From: Streptomyces sp. CG4
GTDB taxonomy: Bacteria; Actinomycetota; Actinomycetes; Streptomycetales; Streptomycetaceae
Assembly: GCF_041080655.1 (NCBI RefSeq)
Contig: NZ_CP163525.1
Coordinates: forward strand, 9,238,001 to 9,302,000
Direction of reading: 5' to 3'
Length of the DNA: 64,000 nt
Shown: positions 9,021 to 17,101 of the stretch, one piece after another
Position numbering within the stretch: position 1 is the stretch's first letter
Layout: each line of letters starts with the position of its first letter
Notes under the pieces: model-generated
The model's database searches: none
Told to the model about the DNA's origin: nothing
Seen by the model: only the letters and a program-made list of their open reading frames with translations
Program-made: the position numbers and the translations under genes

Positions 9021-9743
9021 TTACGGAGCGATGTTGGTGCGGACGTGGCGGAACGCGGCTGCCGGGTCGGTGGCCCGTGTGACCGTTCGTCCCACGATGA
9101 CGTGTGACGCGCCGGCGGCGACGGCGGCACGTGGTGTGCCGGGACGGGCATGCTCGGCCGGCGAGTCGCCGGGCAGGGTGACTCCGGGAGTGACGATCAG
9201 AGCCCCACTGCCCAGGGCGCCCCGCAAGGCCGCGACGTCCTGCGGCGAGGCGATGACACCGTGACAGCCGGCCTTGCGGGCCAGGCGGGCCAGTCTGACC
9301 ACCTGTTCTTCGGCCGGGGAGGCGACGCCGATGTCGGCGAGATCCGCGTCGGTCATGCTGGTGACCACGGTCAGGGCAAGGACCCGCAACTCGGGGAAGG
9401 CGCGCGCGGCATCGACAGCGGCGGCCATGATGGCCGTACCGCCCATGCTGTGCACCGTCACCATCGAGACACCCAGAGCCCCCGCAGCGCGCACGGCACC
9501 GGCGACCGAGTTCGGGATCTCGAAGAGCTTGAGGTCGAGGAAGACCTCCTTGCCTTGAGCGACCAGGTGCGTGATGAGGTCAGGGCCGGCCACGGTGAGA
9601 AGTTCCAGACCGACCTTGTAGAAACGGCACTCGTCGCCCAGCCGAGCGACGATGTCCTCAGCGGTGCGACGGCTGTCGCAGTCCAGCGCGACGATGATCT
9701 GCTGGTTCGGGTCCACGACGCCATTGTGCCCGCCGCTACGCAC
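9021..9743 (-). CDS. pyrF: orotidine 5'-phosphate decarboxylase-like TIM barrel (type 1)
   Basis: 240 residues from GTG 9743; a second GTG at 9716 (MDPNQQIIVALD) is equally plausible. Seen: IIVALDCDS, the active-site Lys in FYKVGLEL, FLDLKLFEIPNS, a His in TVHSMGG, TPGVTLPGD and the phosphate-binding GRTVTRATDP. Canonical type 1 enzymes have DxKxxD followed by IPNT; here the last Asp is Glu (DLKLFEIPNS). No other pyrimidine gene is nearby. Known: Streptomyces normally also carry a longer, type 2 PyrF in the pyr cluster. Inferred: a paralogous decarboxylase that is either active with altered chemistry or specialised. Confidence 0.75.
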   Translation of the reverse strand: MRSGGHNGVVDPNQQIIVALDCDSRRTAEDIVARLGDECRFYKVGLELLTVAGPDLITHLVAQGKEVFLDLKLFEIPNSVAGAVRAAGALGVSMVTVHSMGGTAIMAAAVDAARAFPELRVLALTVVTSMTDADLADIGVASPAEEQVVRLARLARKAGCHGVIASPQDVAALRGALGSGALIVTPGVTLPGDSPAEHARPGTPRAAVAAGASHVIVGRTVTRATDPAAAFRHVRTNIAP

Positions 9744-9881
9744 CGGCCAGATGCGCCATCCACCCGCCGAAGGCGAGTCTTCGGCCCCGCGACTCCGGTT
9801 CCGTAGCGGGCTGACAACTCTATGTGACCGTGTGGTGTCAGGCGCTCATGACTCGACCGAAGGCCGGGGAGCAGCCCCCTG

Positions 9882-9901
9882 GGGGGCTCGGGGGAGCCCC
9901 C
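9882..9901 (-). terminator. GC-rich hairpin terminator
   Basis: An 8-bp stem (GGGGGCTC / GAGCCCCC) with a GGGG loop starts 7 bp beyond the stop of the small gene that ends at 9908 on the minus strand. It is placed to end that transcript before pyrF. Confidence 0.7.
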
Positions 9902-9907
9902 GGGTTT

Positions 9908-10123
9908 CTAGCCGGTCCCCTTGTCCAGGACGCGGCGGGCCGCCTCGGCCTCTGCCGCGGGTGGAGACAACTCGTCGAGGGTGTCGAGCTCGTCATCCGT
10001 TTCCAGTTCTCGTTCCCAGGCCGCCGCGAGCCGCTTCTGCTCCTTGGGCGGCTTGGTGCGGACGGCCTCCCGGTGATCCGGGTCCAGGGCCGCCATGAAT
10101 CGTCCCAGCGAGTCCGTGGCCAT
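9908..10123 (-). CDS. small hypothetical protein
   Basis: 71 residues, from ATG 10123 with AAGGAG six bases upstream. The sequence is charged and helical (MATDSLGRFMAALDPDH..., then RLAAAWERELETDDELDTL and AAEAEAARRVLDKG), with no Cys, signal peptide or membrane helix. It is followed directly by a strong terminator, so it is probably a monocistronic unit. I do not recognise a family; function unknown. Confidence 0.65.
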   Translation of the reverse strand: MATDSLGRFMAALDPDHREAVRTKPPKEQKRLAAAWERELETDDELDTLDELSPPAAEAEAARRVLDKGTG

Positions 10124-10276
10124 ACCGTGCTCCTTGCCCCAGGGCGGGTGCGCGCCACGTCCTGGCCCACCATGACCGAACGGGCCCGCGCCGACCGATG
10201 GACACCACCTGAAAACATCCTGATGGCCCTGCCGCCCACCGCGCAATCGGGACGGCGCCTGCCCGGAGGCGCAGGC

Positions 10277-11105
10277 TCAACCGACCGCCTGGCCCGGACG
10301 ATCGTCCGTCCTCCACATCCGGCGCAAGGCATCGGGGAGGAGGACTCCGCAATGGTTGCGGCTGTGGCCGCCGTCGCCCAGGACGAGGCGGAAGTCGTAG
10401 CCGGCTTCCGCGAGCGCGGCCGCGACGCGGAGGTTGTGGGCGAGCCAGTTCGCCTCGGGCTGGTTCCAGCGCAGGTCACGGTGGCCCGCTTGCAGGAAGA
10501 CACGGAGCGGTTTACGGGGGAACGGCGGGGATGAGGTCGGGGTAGCGATTGCCGCCCGACAACTGCGCGGAGCTGGACAGGTTTCCCAGGACGCGGCGAT
10601 CGGGGTCCTCGGCGATCGAGTACCGCTTCGTGACCTCGGGGATGATCTCGCTCAGCAGGAAACTGACGTACCGATGGTCGAATGCGTCGTACTCGGCACC
10701 GCGGTGGTGCCGATGCACGGGGCCGGGCAGGACGCCCGGGTCGACGAACACGCCGATGGTGACCCGGATGTGGCCACGGTGGACCAGGTTGTCCAGGACG
10801 ATCGCGCCCCGGATCTCTCCCACAGGGTCCAGGTACCACCACCCGTCCTGGAACACCATCAGCGACGCCGGCCTGGACGGGCCGTACCGCGCGGGCACAT
10901 GGACCCAGAACTTCCGGGACGTTCCCGGGTAGATGACGCTGTCGTTCCACTCGAACTCGATCGTCTCGCCGACGGGCACGCCGGGCTCTACGGTCGAGTC
11001 GGGGCCGTGGACGTAGCGAACGTCCGACTGGTCAATCGGAAGCGGCTGATGGGGCACTTCGATCGTCACGTGGGCGAGGCTGGAAGAGATCTCGAACTGT
11101 CTCAA
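10277..11105 (-). pseudogene. decayed esterase (enterochelin-esterase/Fes-like) lacking its nucleophile segment
   Basis: It starts at TTG 11105, overlapping the stop of the VOC gene (TTGA). The N-terminal two thirds read IEFEWNDSVIYPGTSRKFWVHVPARY...LMVFQDGWWYL...GVLPGP, characteristic of Fes/IroE-type esterases. Two lesions follow. RRVLGNLSSSAQLSGGNRYP has lost roughly 20-25 residues where the GxSxG nucleophile should lie. A run of five G (10516-10520, + strand) then causes a +1 shift to a stop. Removing one base restores RKPLRVFLQAGHRDL...LVLGDGGHSRNH down to a stop at 10277, so the catalytic-His region survives. Degradation looks real because the two lesions are independent. Confidence 0.8.
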
Positions 11106-11494
11106 TGGGTTTCAGAACTCGTGCTCCCGTCCAAGTAGAGACAGAAGGGATGGCCGGCCGGGTCGAGCATCACTCGGACGTTGTCCTGCGGCTGGTGGTC
11201 GCTCTCCCGCGCGCCGAGTTCGAGCGCGTGCGCGACGGCCGCCCGCAGATCCTCGACTTCGAAGTCGAGGTGCATCGTGATCCGCTGACAGCCCTCCTGA
11301 GCGGGCCAGACCGGAGCGACATACCCGTCCGCGCGCTGGAAGGCGATATATGTCACGCCCTCCGGCGGCGCGATGGCCGCTTCGTCGGAGTCTTCCTTGG
11401 CGATCTCCCAACCCAGCAGCTCCGAGTAGAAGCGCGCCAGCGCCCGCGGATCGGGTGCCTCGAGCACGAGGCCCCACCAGTCGTGTCTCGACAT
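11102..11494 (-). CDS. VOC-family (glyoxalase/bleomycin-resistance fold) protein
   Basis: 130 residues from ATG 11494 (MSRHDWWGLVLEA); a longer frame to 11545 adds non-homologous residues. One betaalphabetabetabeta module pair is seen: PRALARFYSELLGWEI, then HLDFEVEDLRAAVAHALELGA and VMLDPAGHPFCLYL, the usual C terminus with a metal-ligand-like position. Known: such proteins range from dioxygenases to drug-binding proteins. Its stop overlaps the start of the decayed esterase, so the pair formed an operon. Confidence 0.85.
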   Translation of the reverse strand: MSRHDWWGLVLEAPDPRALARFYSELLGWEIAKEDSDEAAIAPPEGVTYIAFQRADGYVAPVWPAQEGCQRITMHLDFEVEDLRAAVAHALELGARESDHQPQDNVRVMLDPAGHPFCLYLDGSTSSETH

Positions 11495-11567
11495 CCGAGG
11501 AGTACCGGGCTCGTGGTGGGGTCGTCCGCGCACGTCGGAAAGCATCGCGCCGTTGGGGACTCTTCGC

Positions 11568-12260
11568 CTACCCCCTCGTCACGGAAGCGGCAAGGACCGT
11601 ATAGGTCGTCAGGAGGAAGCCGAGGGTGCACGGGGCGACGGTCAGTGCGGCACGCATCATCACGGCGGCGGCCGGCGCGCCGGCCGAGCGGTGGGTCGAG
11701 AGGGCCATCACGGCCAGCAGGACCGGGAGCGCGGCGAGGATGCCGCCGGTGAAGGAGCCGAGGGCGTCCGCCGCGTGCACGGCGAGCAGGACGGTCGTGC
11801 CCGACACCGCCATCCGCACCGGGAGGTCCCAGCGCCGGGCGCGGTGCGGCGGCCGGTCCGGGTGGGCGGGGGCGGGCCAGGTCCGCAGACCGGCGAAGAT
11901 CACGGCCAGGGCCAGCGCCGCGGTGAGCCAGACGTTTGCGCACAACGCCGCGAGCAGACCGGCTCCGGCCGCGCAGACCAGGGCCGCCGTCAGTGTCCGG
12001 GCGGGACGCAGGACGGGTGCGAGCCGGCCGTAGCCGAGGCAGAAGGCCGCGACGATCAGTTGTGCCGCGACATTGCCCTGCGCGGCACGCGCGGCCGCCG
12101 CGTTCCCGCCGCTGAACCACATCAGGGCCAGAAACGGTCCTGACGTCGTCGGCGCGCCCAGCAGGAGCCCGCCGCGACGCGGGCCCGAGCGCCGGGCGAC
12201 GACGGAGACGAGGAGTACGAGGGAGGGGGCGAGGGCGGTCCGGAGGAGCAGTATCTCCAT
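11568..12260 (-). CDS. multi-pass membrane protein of unknown function
   Basis: 230 residues from ATG 12260, with about seven hydrophobic segments (LAPSLVLLVSVVA, GPFLALMWFSGG, AAQLIVAAFCLGYG, ALVCAAGAGLLAALC, AALALAVIFAGL, VRMAVSGTTVLLAV, GGILAALPVLLAVMAL) and a short cytoplasmic loop rich in Arg/Pro near residues 128-146. It is transcribed divergently from the Lrp gene, with 120 bp between starts, so Lrp is the obvious candidate regulator. That arrangement recalls Lrp-controlled amino-acid exporters, but I see no family-specific motif. Confidence 0.75.
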   Translation of the reverse strand: MEILLLRTALAPSLVLLVSVVARRSGPRRGGLLLGAPTTSGPFLALMWFSGGNAAAARAAQGNVAAQLIVAAFCLGYGRLAPVLRPARTLTAALVCAAGAGLLAALCANVWLTAALALAVIFAGLRTWPAPAHPDRPPHRARRWDLPVRMAVSGTTVLLAVHAADALGSFTGGILAALPVLLAVMALSTHRSAGAPAAAVMMRAALTVAPCTLGFLLTTYTVLAASVTRG

Positions 12261-12342
12261 GCCTGTGAGCCTGGCACCAAGGACGCCGATTTTGGCTCGG
12301 ACTTCTCGGCGTATGAGGCGGATCGGCCGAGGATATCTCGGC

Positions 12343-12383
12343 CATGGCGCTATCCTGCCGAGTATTTGTAGCATGGCGCCATG
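12343..12383. promoter_or_regulatory. Lrp start-site promoter and palindromic operator
   Basis: TAGCAT (12369-12374) ends 6 nt before the Lrp ATG (12381), the geometry of a leaderless promoter. The perfect palindrome CATGGCGCCATG (12372-12383) covers both, and a related half CATGGCGCTATC lies 29 bp upstream (12343). Inferred: autoregulation and control of the divergent membrane gene. Confidence 0.55.
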
Positions 12384-12830
12384 GACCGTATCGACCGGCA
12401 AATCCTGGCGCTCCTCCTCGTGGACGGCCGGGCGACCTACCAGGAGCTGGGCCGTCAGGTCCGGCTCTCGGCCAACACCGTCGCCGACCGCGTACGCCGG
12501 CTCCAGTCCGCCGGAGTCGTGCGCGGATACCGCGCCGAGCTGAATCTGGCGGCGTTCGGGCGCGGGCTGGAGTTGCTCAGCGACATCCGCCTGCGCGAGG
12601 GCGTCGACCGCCAGGCCTTCGAGGCCCAACTGGACCAAGTCCCGCAGATCGTCGGCGCGATGCGGCTGACCGGGGACTACGACTACCAGCTGCGCATGGC
12701 CTGCACCGACGCCCGCGAGTTCGAAACGGTCATCGACCGGCTCAAGGCCGACTTCGGGGTACGCGAGTTGCGCAGCCGGCTCCTCCTGCACGAGGTCCCA
12801 CTGGGACCGGACCGCGTCCTGGAGCCCTGA
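12381..12830 (+). CDS. Lrp/AsnC family transcriptional regulator
   Basis: 149 residues. The N-terminal HTH (DRIDRQILALLLVDGRATYQELGRQVRLSANTVADRVRRLQSAGVVRGYRA, residues 2-55) is followed by the RAM ligand domain (residues about 65-140: ELLSDIRLREG...IVGAMRLTGDYDYQLRMACTD). Known: these bind amino acids and form octamers. The gene is divergent from a membrane protein, suggesting an amino-acid-responsive transporter pair. The predicted leaderless ATG lies within its own palindromic operator. Confidence 0.9.
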   Translation: MDRIDRQILALLLVDGRATYQELGRQVRLSANTVADRVRRLQSAGVVRGYRAELNLAAFGRGLELLSDIRLREGVDRQAFEAQLDQVPQIVGAMRLTGDYDYQLRMACTDAREFETVIDRLKADFGVRELRSRLLLHEVPLGPDRVLEP

Positions 12831-12971
12831 TGGCAGGGCAGGCCCGCGGCTGGTCCGAGCGCCGGTGAGCCCGACAACCGTGGTTCCACACACTGGCATC
12901 TGATGCCCATGACGCCACCGCACGCGTTCCATGCCGTCGTCCGGGGATTCCTGGCCCCCGAACCCGGGCGG

Positions 12972-13544
12972 TCAACCGCACCAGCCGGCCGCACCGTGCG
13001 CGTACAGATCCCTGAGCAGGGAGATCTCCGCGCCGTGGTGGATCGTCTCGCGGTTGATGTGCAGTACGAGCGTCGCCAGCGGCTCCTTCGCGTACGGGCC
13101 CTCGGCCGGGCCGCACTCGCGTGTGAGGCCCGCGTCGCCGAGGCCGCGTACGCCGGTGATCCACTGGGTGTACGCCGCGTCGAGGCGGTCCAGTGCCTCC
13201 GTCGCCGTGCCTGGATACGCGTATGACATGTAGTCGACGGGGGCTGCCCCGAAGTGCGACGCGCTGCGGGCGCCGAGTACGCCGACCAGGATGTGACCGA
13301 GTCGCCAGGCGATCGTCGTGACCGGCGCGGGCACCGGCTCCGGGTGTGCGAAGTCGATGGTGAAGTCGCCGGAGCCGCCCTGGACGGGAGCCGTGCCGGT
13401 GCCGCGCGAGCGGACGCTCCAGCAGTCCGGGACCGGCTCCCAGAAGTACTCCTCGTCGGTGAGGCCGGTCAGCCTGGGCCGCAGCTGATGCTGCCAGTGC
13501 CAGTCGAGTTGGTCGGCGAGCAGGGTGTTCCAGTCGAGTGCCAT
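12972..13544 (-). CDS. DinB-family protein (mycothiol-dependent maleylpyruvate isomerase-like fold)
   Basis: 190 residues from ATG 13544. Seen: WNTLLADQLDWHWQHQLRPRLTGLTDEEYFWEP near the N terminus, ITTIAWRLGHI-type TTIAWRLGHILVG mid-protein, and VLHINRETIHHGAEISLLRDLY near the C terminus. His residues in these three helices form the metal triad of DinB/MDMPI four-helix bundles. Known: family members are metal-dependent thiol transferases using mycothiol. TAGCGT ends 7 nt before the ATG, consistent with a leaderless start. Substrate unknown. Confidence 0.85.
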   Translation of the reverse strand: MALDWNTLLADQLDWHWQHQLRPRLTGLTDEEYFWEPVPDCWSVRSRGTGTAPVQGGSGDFTIDFAHPEPVPAPVTTIAWRLGHILVGVLGARSASHFGAAPVDYMSYAYPGTATEALDRLDAAYTQWITGVRGLGDAGLTRECGPAEGPYAKEPLATLVLHINRETIHHGAEISLLRDLYAHGAAGWCG

Positions 13545-13623
13545 GCCTCTCACGCTAAATGGGCATGTCCACGACGGTTTGGGTGCCACCCGCGACGTCG
13601 GCGATTCCGCCCGCACGGCGTCA

Positions 13624-14794
13624 TCAGCGGTTGGCCCGGGACCGCGTACGGTTGCCGAGCGTGGCGGCGAGGAGCAGTGCGGCCACGGCGGTGAGGGCGG
13701 TGCCCTGTCGGCCGAGGGTGTCGAGCAGGGGTGCGGCGAGGGCCGTACCGAGCGCCCCGATGGTGAAGTACAGCACGAGGTAGACGCTGCTGAGGCTGCC
13801 GGATCGTTCGGGGGCGAGGGCCATGACGCGGCTCTGGTTGGCGGCCTGGGCGGCGAAGCAGCCGGCGTCGAAGAGGGCGAGTCCGAGTCCGGTCACGAGT
13901 GGGCTGCCGAGGCCGAGGGCGAGCAGTGCCGTGCCGGACGCGGCGGCCAGCATGCTGGTGGTGATCACCACGGCCGGGGTGTACCGGTCGGTGAGGCGTC
14001 CGGTGAGGGGGAGCGCCGTGAAACCGAGGAGCCCGGCCAGGCTGTACAGGCCGATGGCGCTGGGGTCGAGGGAGTGGGGCGGCTGGGCCAGGGCGAGGAC
14101 GAGCGCGACCCGGACGACGTTGAAGGCGAAGTACCACAGCCCGCCGGTGGTCACCGCGCGGCGCAGCTCAGGAAACTGACGCAGCAATGGTGGCAGCGCC
14201 GTGAGCGCGGCACGGGTAGCCGCGGTCCGAGCGGGGCCGCTGCCGGGGCAGGAGCGCGGCGGCGGCGATCGCGCCGAGCAGGGCGAGGCCCGCGAAGACC
14301 AGGAGCATCCGCCGCCGGCCGAGGAGGTCGGCGAGCGTTCCTCCCGCCAGGCGGCTGAGCAGGATCCCGGCCGACATGCCGGCGGTCACCGTGGCAACGC
14401 CCGTTCCCCGGCGCCCTGTTGGGGCGTACCGGCCGGCGATGCTCCCGGCCTGGGCCGCGACACTGGCGGCCGCGCCGATGAGCAGGTAGGCGGCCAGGAG
14501 CAGGCCCGCGCCGGGTGCGGCCGCGGCGAGAGCGAGCGCGGCGGCCAGCGCGGTGAGCTGAACGCCGACCAGGCGGTTGGGTGCGAGGCGGTCGGTGAGC
14601 GGCAGCAGGAGGGCGAATCCGGCCATACAGCCGACGAGCGCGGCGGACGGCACGAGGCCGATCACCGAGAGCGGGACATTCAAGTCGGCGGCGACCGCGG
14701 TCAGTTCGGGCTGGATGGCGTAGTTGTTCGCGATCGCCGTGCCGGCCATGGAGGCCAGGAGAAGCGTGCCGCCGCGGGGGAGAGGCCGGGTCAC
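13624..14794 (-). pseudogene. MFS transporter split by a single-base frameshift
   Basis: The N-terminal half starts at GTG 14794, overlapping the stop of the XRE gene by GTGA. It runs through six helices (LLASMAGTAIANNYAIQPELTA... LLGAIAAAALLPRQRP) and then drifts into a false frame. The C-terminal half is intact in the +1 frame (AATRAALTALPPLLRQFPELRR...LGNRTRSRANR), ending at 13624. The switch lies at 14225-14240, beside a GGGG run at 14233-14236. One base removed gives an uninterrupted 12-helix drug-efflux-type protein of about 390 residues. It may be a sequencing error; as written the gene is broken. Confidence 0.8.
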
Positions 14795-15381
14795 GGTGTG
14801 GTGACGCGGGCGAGGACGACGGCGTAACGGCATGCGGTGTCGGTGGTGTTGGCGAAGACACGCTCGGCGGGCTCGCCGAGTTCGATGGTGTCACCCGCGT
14901 CGAGTTCATGGACCGTGTCGCCGTCATGGAAGGTCAGCCGTCCGTCGAGCACCCAGACGACCTGTCGTACGAAGGCGAAGGCGGCGGCCGGATACGGCAC
15001 CCGGGCGCCGGCGGGCAGGAGGATCTCGGCGATCTCCGCGGGGAAGTGCGGGCCGGTGATCTGGCGGCGCCGGTAGCCGGTCGCGGGGTCGCGCCACTCG
15101 GCCGTGCCGGATCCGCGGCGCACACCTGCCGCACCCTCGACGTCGTCCTGCGTCCCTTCGGCGAGGGCGAGCAAGGAGGCGACGCTGAGCTGGAAGGCCG
15201 CGGACAGCTTGCCGAGGACGACGGCCGTGGGGTTGCTCTCGCCGCGCTCGATCCGGCTGATCATGGCTTGGGACACGCCGGAGGCATCGGCGAGCTGAGC
15301 CAGCGTCCACCGGCGGCGTTCCCGTTCGGTGCGGACGCGCGCCGCGATCCGCTCCACCAGGGGATCTACTATGTTGGACAT
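14791..15381 (-). CDS. XRE-cupin transcriptional regulator
   Basis: 196 residues from ATG 15381. The N-terminal HTH (RRRWTLAQLADASGVSQAMISRIERGESNPTAVVLGKLSAAF, residues about 22-65) precedes a C-terminal cupin (ILLPAGARVPYPAA...VWVLDGRLTFHDGDTVHELDAGDTIELGEP). Known: this architecture senses small ligands and often represses an adjacent efflux or detoxification gene. The downstream MFS gene overlaps its stop, so the two form a unit. The divergent GNAT start codon overlaps its own start codon (shared CATG). Confidence 0.9.
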   Translation of the reverse strand: MSNIVDPLVERIAARVRTERERRRWTLAQLADASGVSQAMISRIERGESNPTAVVLGKLSAAFQLSVASLLALAEGTQDDVEGAAGVRRGSGTAEWRDPATGYRRRQITGPHFPAEIAEILLPAGARVPYPAAAFAFVRQVVWVLDGRLTFHDGDTVHELDAGDTIELGEPAERVFANTTDTACRYAVVLARVTTP

Positions 15382-15393
15382 GGCATCAATATA
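15367..15393. promoter_or_regulatory. interlocked divergent leaderless promoters
   Basis: On the plus strand TACTAT (15367-15372) lies 7 nt before the GNAT ATG (15380). On the minus strand TATATT (15388-15393) lies 6 nt before the XRE ATG (15381). Each -10 element is inside the other gene's first codons, and the two start codons share CATG. Confidence 0.6.
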
Positions 15394-15901
15394 CGCAAGA
15401 GGCGCGGCCGCCGTCACGGTGCGCCCCGCCCGCCCCGACGACGTGGAGGCCGTCCGCGAGATCCGCAACGACGCGATCGCGCACTCGACGGCCCTGTGGA
15501 CCGAGACCCCGCAGCCCCCCGCCCAGGCCGTCACCTGGCTGGCCGCCCACCTGGCGCGCGGCTCGGCGTTCGTCGCCGAGGCCGACGGCGAGGTGGCCGG
15601 CTTCGCGGTCTACGGCCCGTGGCGGGAGCTCGACGGATACCGGTACACCGTGGAGAACTCGGTCTACGTCCGCGCGGGCCGGCACGGACTCGGCATCGGA
15701 TCCGTGCTGCTGGCGACCCTGATCGCCGCCGCCCGCGAGGGCGGCCACCATGTCATGATCGCCGGTATCGAAGCCGGGAACGCCGCCTCGATCCGGCTCC
15801 ATGGACGGTTCGGGTTCCAGCACGTCGGCACGGTGCCCGAGGTCGGCACCAAGTTCGGCCGCTGGCTCGACCTCACGCTCATGCGCCTGCCCCTGACCTG
15901 A
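15380..15901 (+). CDS. GNAT N-acetyltransferase, phosphinothricin/L-amino-acid acetyltransferase-like
   Basis: 173 residues from ATG 15380; a GTG at 15419 (VRPARPDDVEAV) is the alternative. Seen: DAIAHSTALWTETPQPPA, AEADGEVAGFAVYGPW, the acetyl-CoA loop RHGLGIGSVLL, and IEAGNAASIRLHGRFGFQHVGTV. These are the classic blocks of PAT/MnaT acetyltransferases. Known: these acetylate phosphinothricin-like or methionine-sulfone-like amino acids. Its divergent XRE-cupin partner suggests induction by a small molecule, perhaps the same compound exported by the frameshifted MFS protein. Confidence 0.85.
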   Translation: MASIYARGAAAVTVRPARPDDVEAVREIRNDAIAHSTALWTETPQPPAQAVTWLAAHLARGSAFVAEADGEVAGFAVYGPWRELDGYRYTVENSVYVRAGRHGLGIGSVLLATLIAAAREGGHHVMIAGIEAGNAASIRLHGRFGFQHVGTVPEVGTKFGRWLDLTLMRLPLT

Positions 15902-15946
15902 CCGTCACCCCGCGCGCGGCCTTGAGGAGTTCGCCCGGCGTGCGCG

Positions 15947-16225
15947 TCAGCCCGCCTGCCCCTCCTCGCGGCGCCTCGGGCACCCCTCCGCGATCCAGCG
16001 GCGTACGACCGTGACGGGCACGCGGCCGTCGGCGGCGATCACGTGTTCCGGTACGCCGGTGTGCCAGGCCGCGAGTGCGGCTCGGCGCAGACAGGCGGAG
16101 CGGACGGCGAGCCCGGCCCGCAGCGCACTCGCGGAGCCGGCGGTGAGGCTGGGGGCGTCCGCTGCCAGCTGCCGGGCGGCCTGGCGCACGGCGTCTCGGG
16201 CGGTCCGGGTGTCCAGGGCGCTCAT
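15947..16225 (-). CDS. small protein translationally coupled to mgtC
   Basis: 92 residues. ATG 16225 overlaps the mgtC stop (ATGA). It is Ala/Arg rich and helical, with GLAVRSACLRRAALAAW in the middle and VPVTVVRRWIAEGCPRRR near the C terminus, resembling a weak helix-turn-helix. No membrane segment or signal is evident. I do not recognise the family. Coupling to mgtC suggests it acts on or with MgtC; this is inference from position only. Confidence 0.65.
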   Translation of the reverse strand: MSALDTRTARDAVRQAARQLAADAPSLTAGSASALRAGLAVRSACLRRAALAAWHTGVPEHVIAADGRVPVTVVRRWIAEGCPRRREEGQAG

Positions 16226-16950
16226 GCCACCGCCTCCCGCTCCGTGTCGACGGCCGTGTCGTCCAGATGCCAGTGCAGGTCCCGCACGCCCGGTTCCAGT
16301 GACAGGCGGGCGATGAGCTGCTCCAGGGCCCGGGCCGGGTCGCCGTTGAGGGCGACCGCGGCCCGCAGGCTGGTGCTCCCCTCGTCGTCGCGCCGTACCC
16401 GCAGCCCGGTGGGCGCGAGCCCGCCGGTCGCGAGGGCCTGGGACAGCAGCGCCCGGACATGCGTCTCGTCGTTGCGCTCGCAGATCAGGTGGACGGTGGC
16501 CCGTACCCCCTCGTTGTCGGGGTCGCGCTGCGGAACGCGGTCGATCAGCCGGCCCGCGGGGCGCAGCAGCACGTGTACGGCGAGCACGGTGGCCGTGCCG
16601 ATGAGGCACAGCTCCAGTCGGCCGGAGGCGGCGAGCACGCCGACCGCGGCCGAACACCACAGCGTGGCCGCGGTGTTGAGGCCGCGCACGCCTCCGCCCT
16701 CGCGCAGGATGACCCCGCCGCCGAGGAAGCCGATGCCGGAGACGACGTAGGAGGCGACCCTGGTGGGGCTGCCGGCGTCGCCGACGGCCTCGCTGTAGAG
16801 GACGAAGAGTGTGGCGCCGACGGCCACCAGTGCGTTGGTGCGCAGCCCGGCCATCCGGGCGCGCCACTGCCGCTCTACGCCGATCAGGGCGCCGCAGGAG
16901 ACGCCGACGGCGAGGCGGAGTGCGAAGTCGAAGGTGGTCAGGTTCGCCAT
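16222..16950 (-). CDS. mgtC: MgtC/SapB-family membrane protein
   Basis: 242 residues from ATG 16950, with GGGAGG upstream. The N-terminal membrane domain (residues 1-125) has the family hallmarks ALIGVERQWRARMAGLRTNALVAVG, SYVVSGIGFLGGGVILREG and RGLNTAATLWCSAAVGVL. A cytoplasmic ACT-like domain follows (about 135-235). Known: MgtC promotes survival at low magnesium by restraining F1Fo-ATPase, and its synthesis is controlled by long structured leaders with short ORFs. Here a 300-nt upstream region contains two leader ORFs, direct repeats and an operator shared with arsR and an ABC operon. The coupled small gene follows. Confidence 0.9.
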   Translation of the reverse strand: MANLTTFDFALRLAVGVSCGALIGVERQWRARMAGLRTNALVAVGATLFVLYSEAVGDAGSPTRVASYVVSGIGFLGGGVILREGGGVRGLNTAATLWCSAAVGVLAASGRLELCLIGTATVLAVHVLLRPAGRLIDRVPQRDPDNEGVRATVHLICERNDETHVRALLSQALATGGLAPTGLRVRRDDEGSTSLRAAVALNGDPARALEQLIARLSLEPGVRDLHWHLDDTAVDTEREAVA

Positions 16951-17026
16951 GGGAACCTCCCCTCGCCCCGCCGGAGCGGGACAGGTCGAGGGCATGGCGG
17001 TCAGCTGCCCAGCCGTGGGCCGGGGG

Positions 17027-17101
17027 CTACCGGATGCCCGAGGAGTGGGGGGACACGGGGGTGTGGGGCCGATGGTGGCCCGGACTACTACTGCGATCCA
17101 T
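17027..17101 (-). CDS. mgtC leader peptide 2 (24 aa)
   Basis: ATG 17101 is preceded by GAGGAGGTGAGCG, the strongest ribosome-binding site in this region. The peptide has four Pro and four His in residues 7-19 (PGHHRPHTPVSPH) and ends SSGIR before TAG, 76 nt upstream of mgtC. Two small hairpin-forming repeats lie between its stop and mgtC (GCCCA-CGGC-TGGGC and CCCGC-TCCG-GCGGG); the second abuts the mgtC ribosome-binding site. Known: proline-rich leader peptides (MgtL/MgtP) sense magnesium or translation stress in enterics. Inferred: an analogous translated attenuator. Confidence 0.55.
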   Translation of the reverse strand: MDRSSSPGHHRPHTPVSPHSSGIR

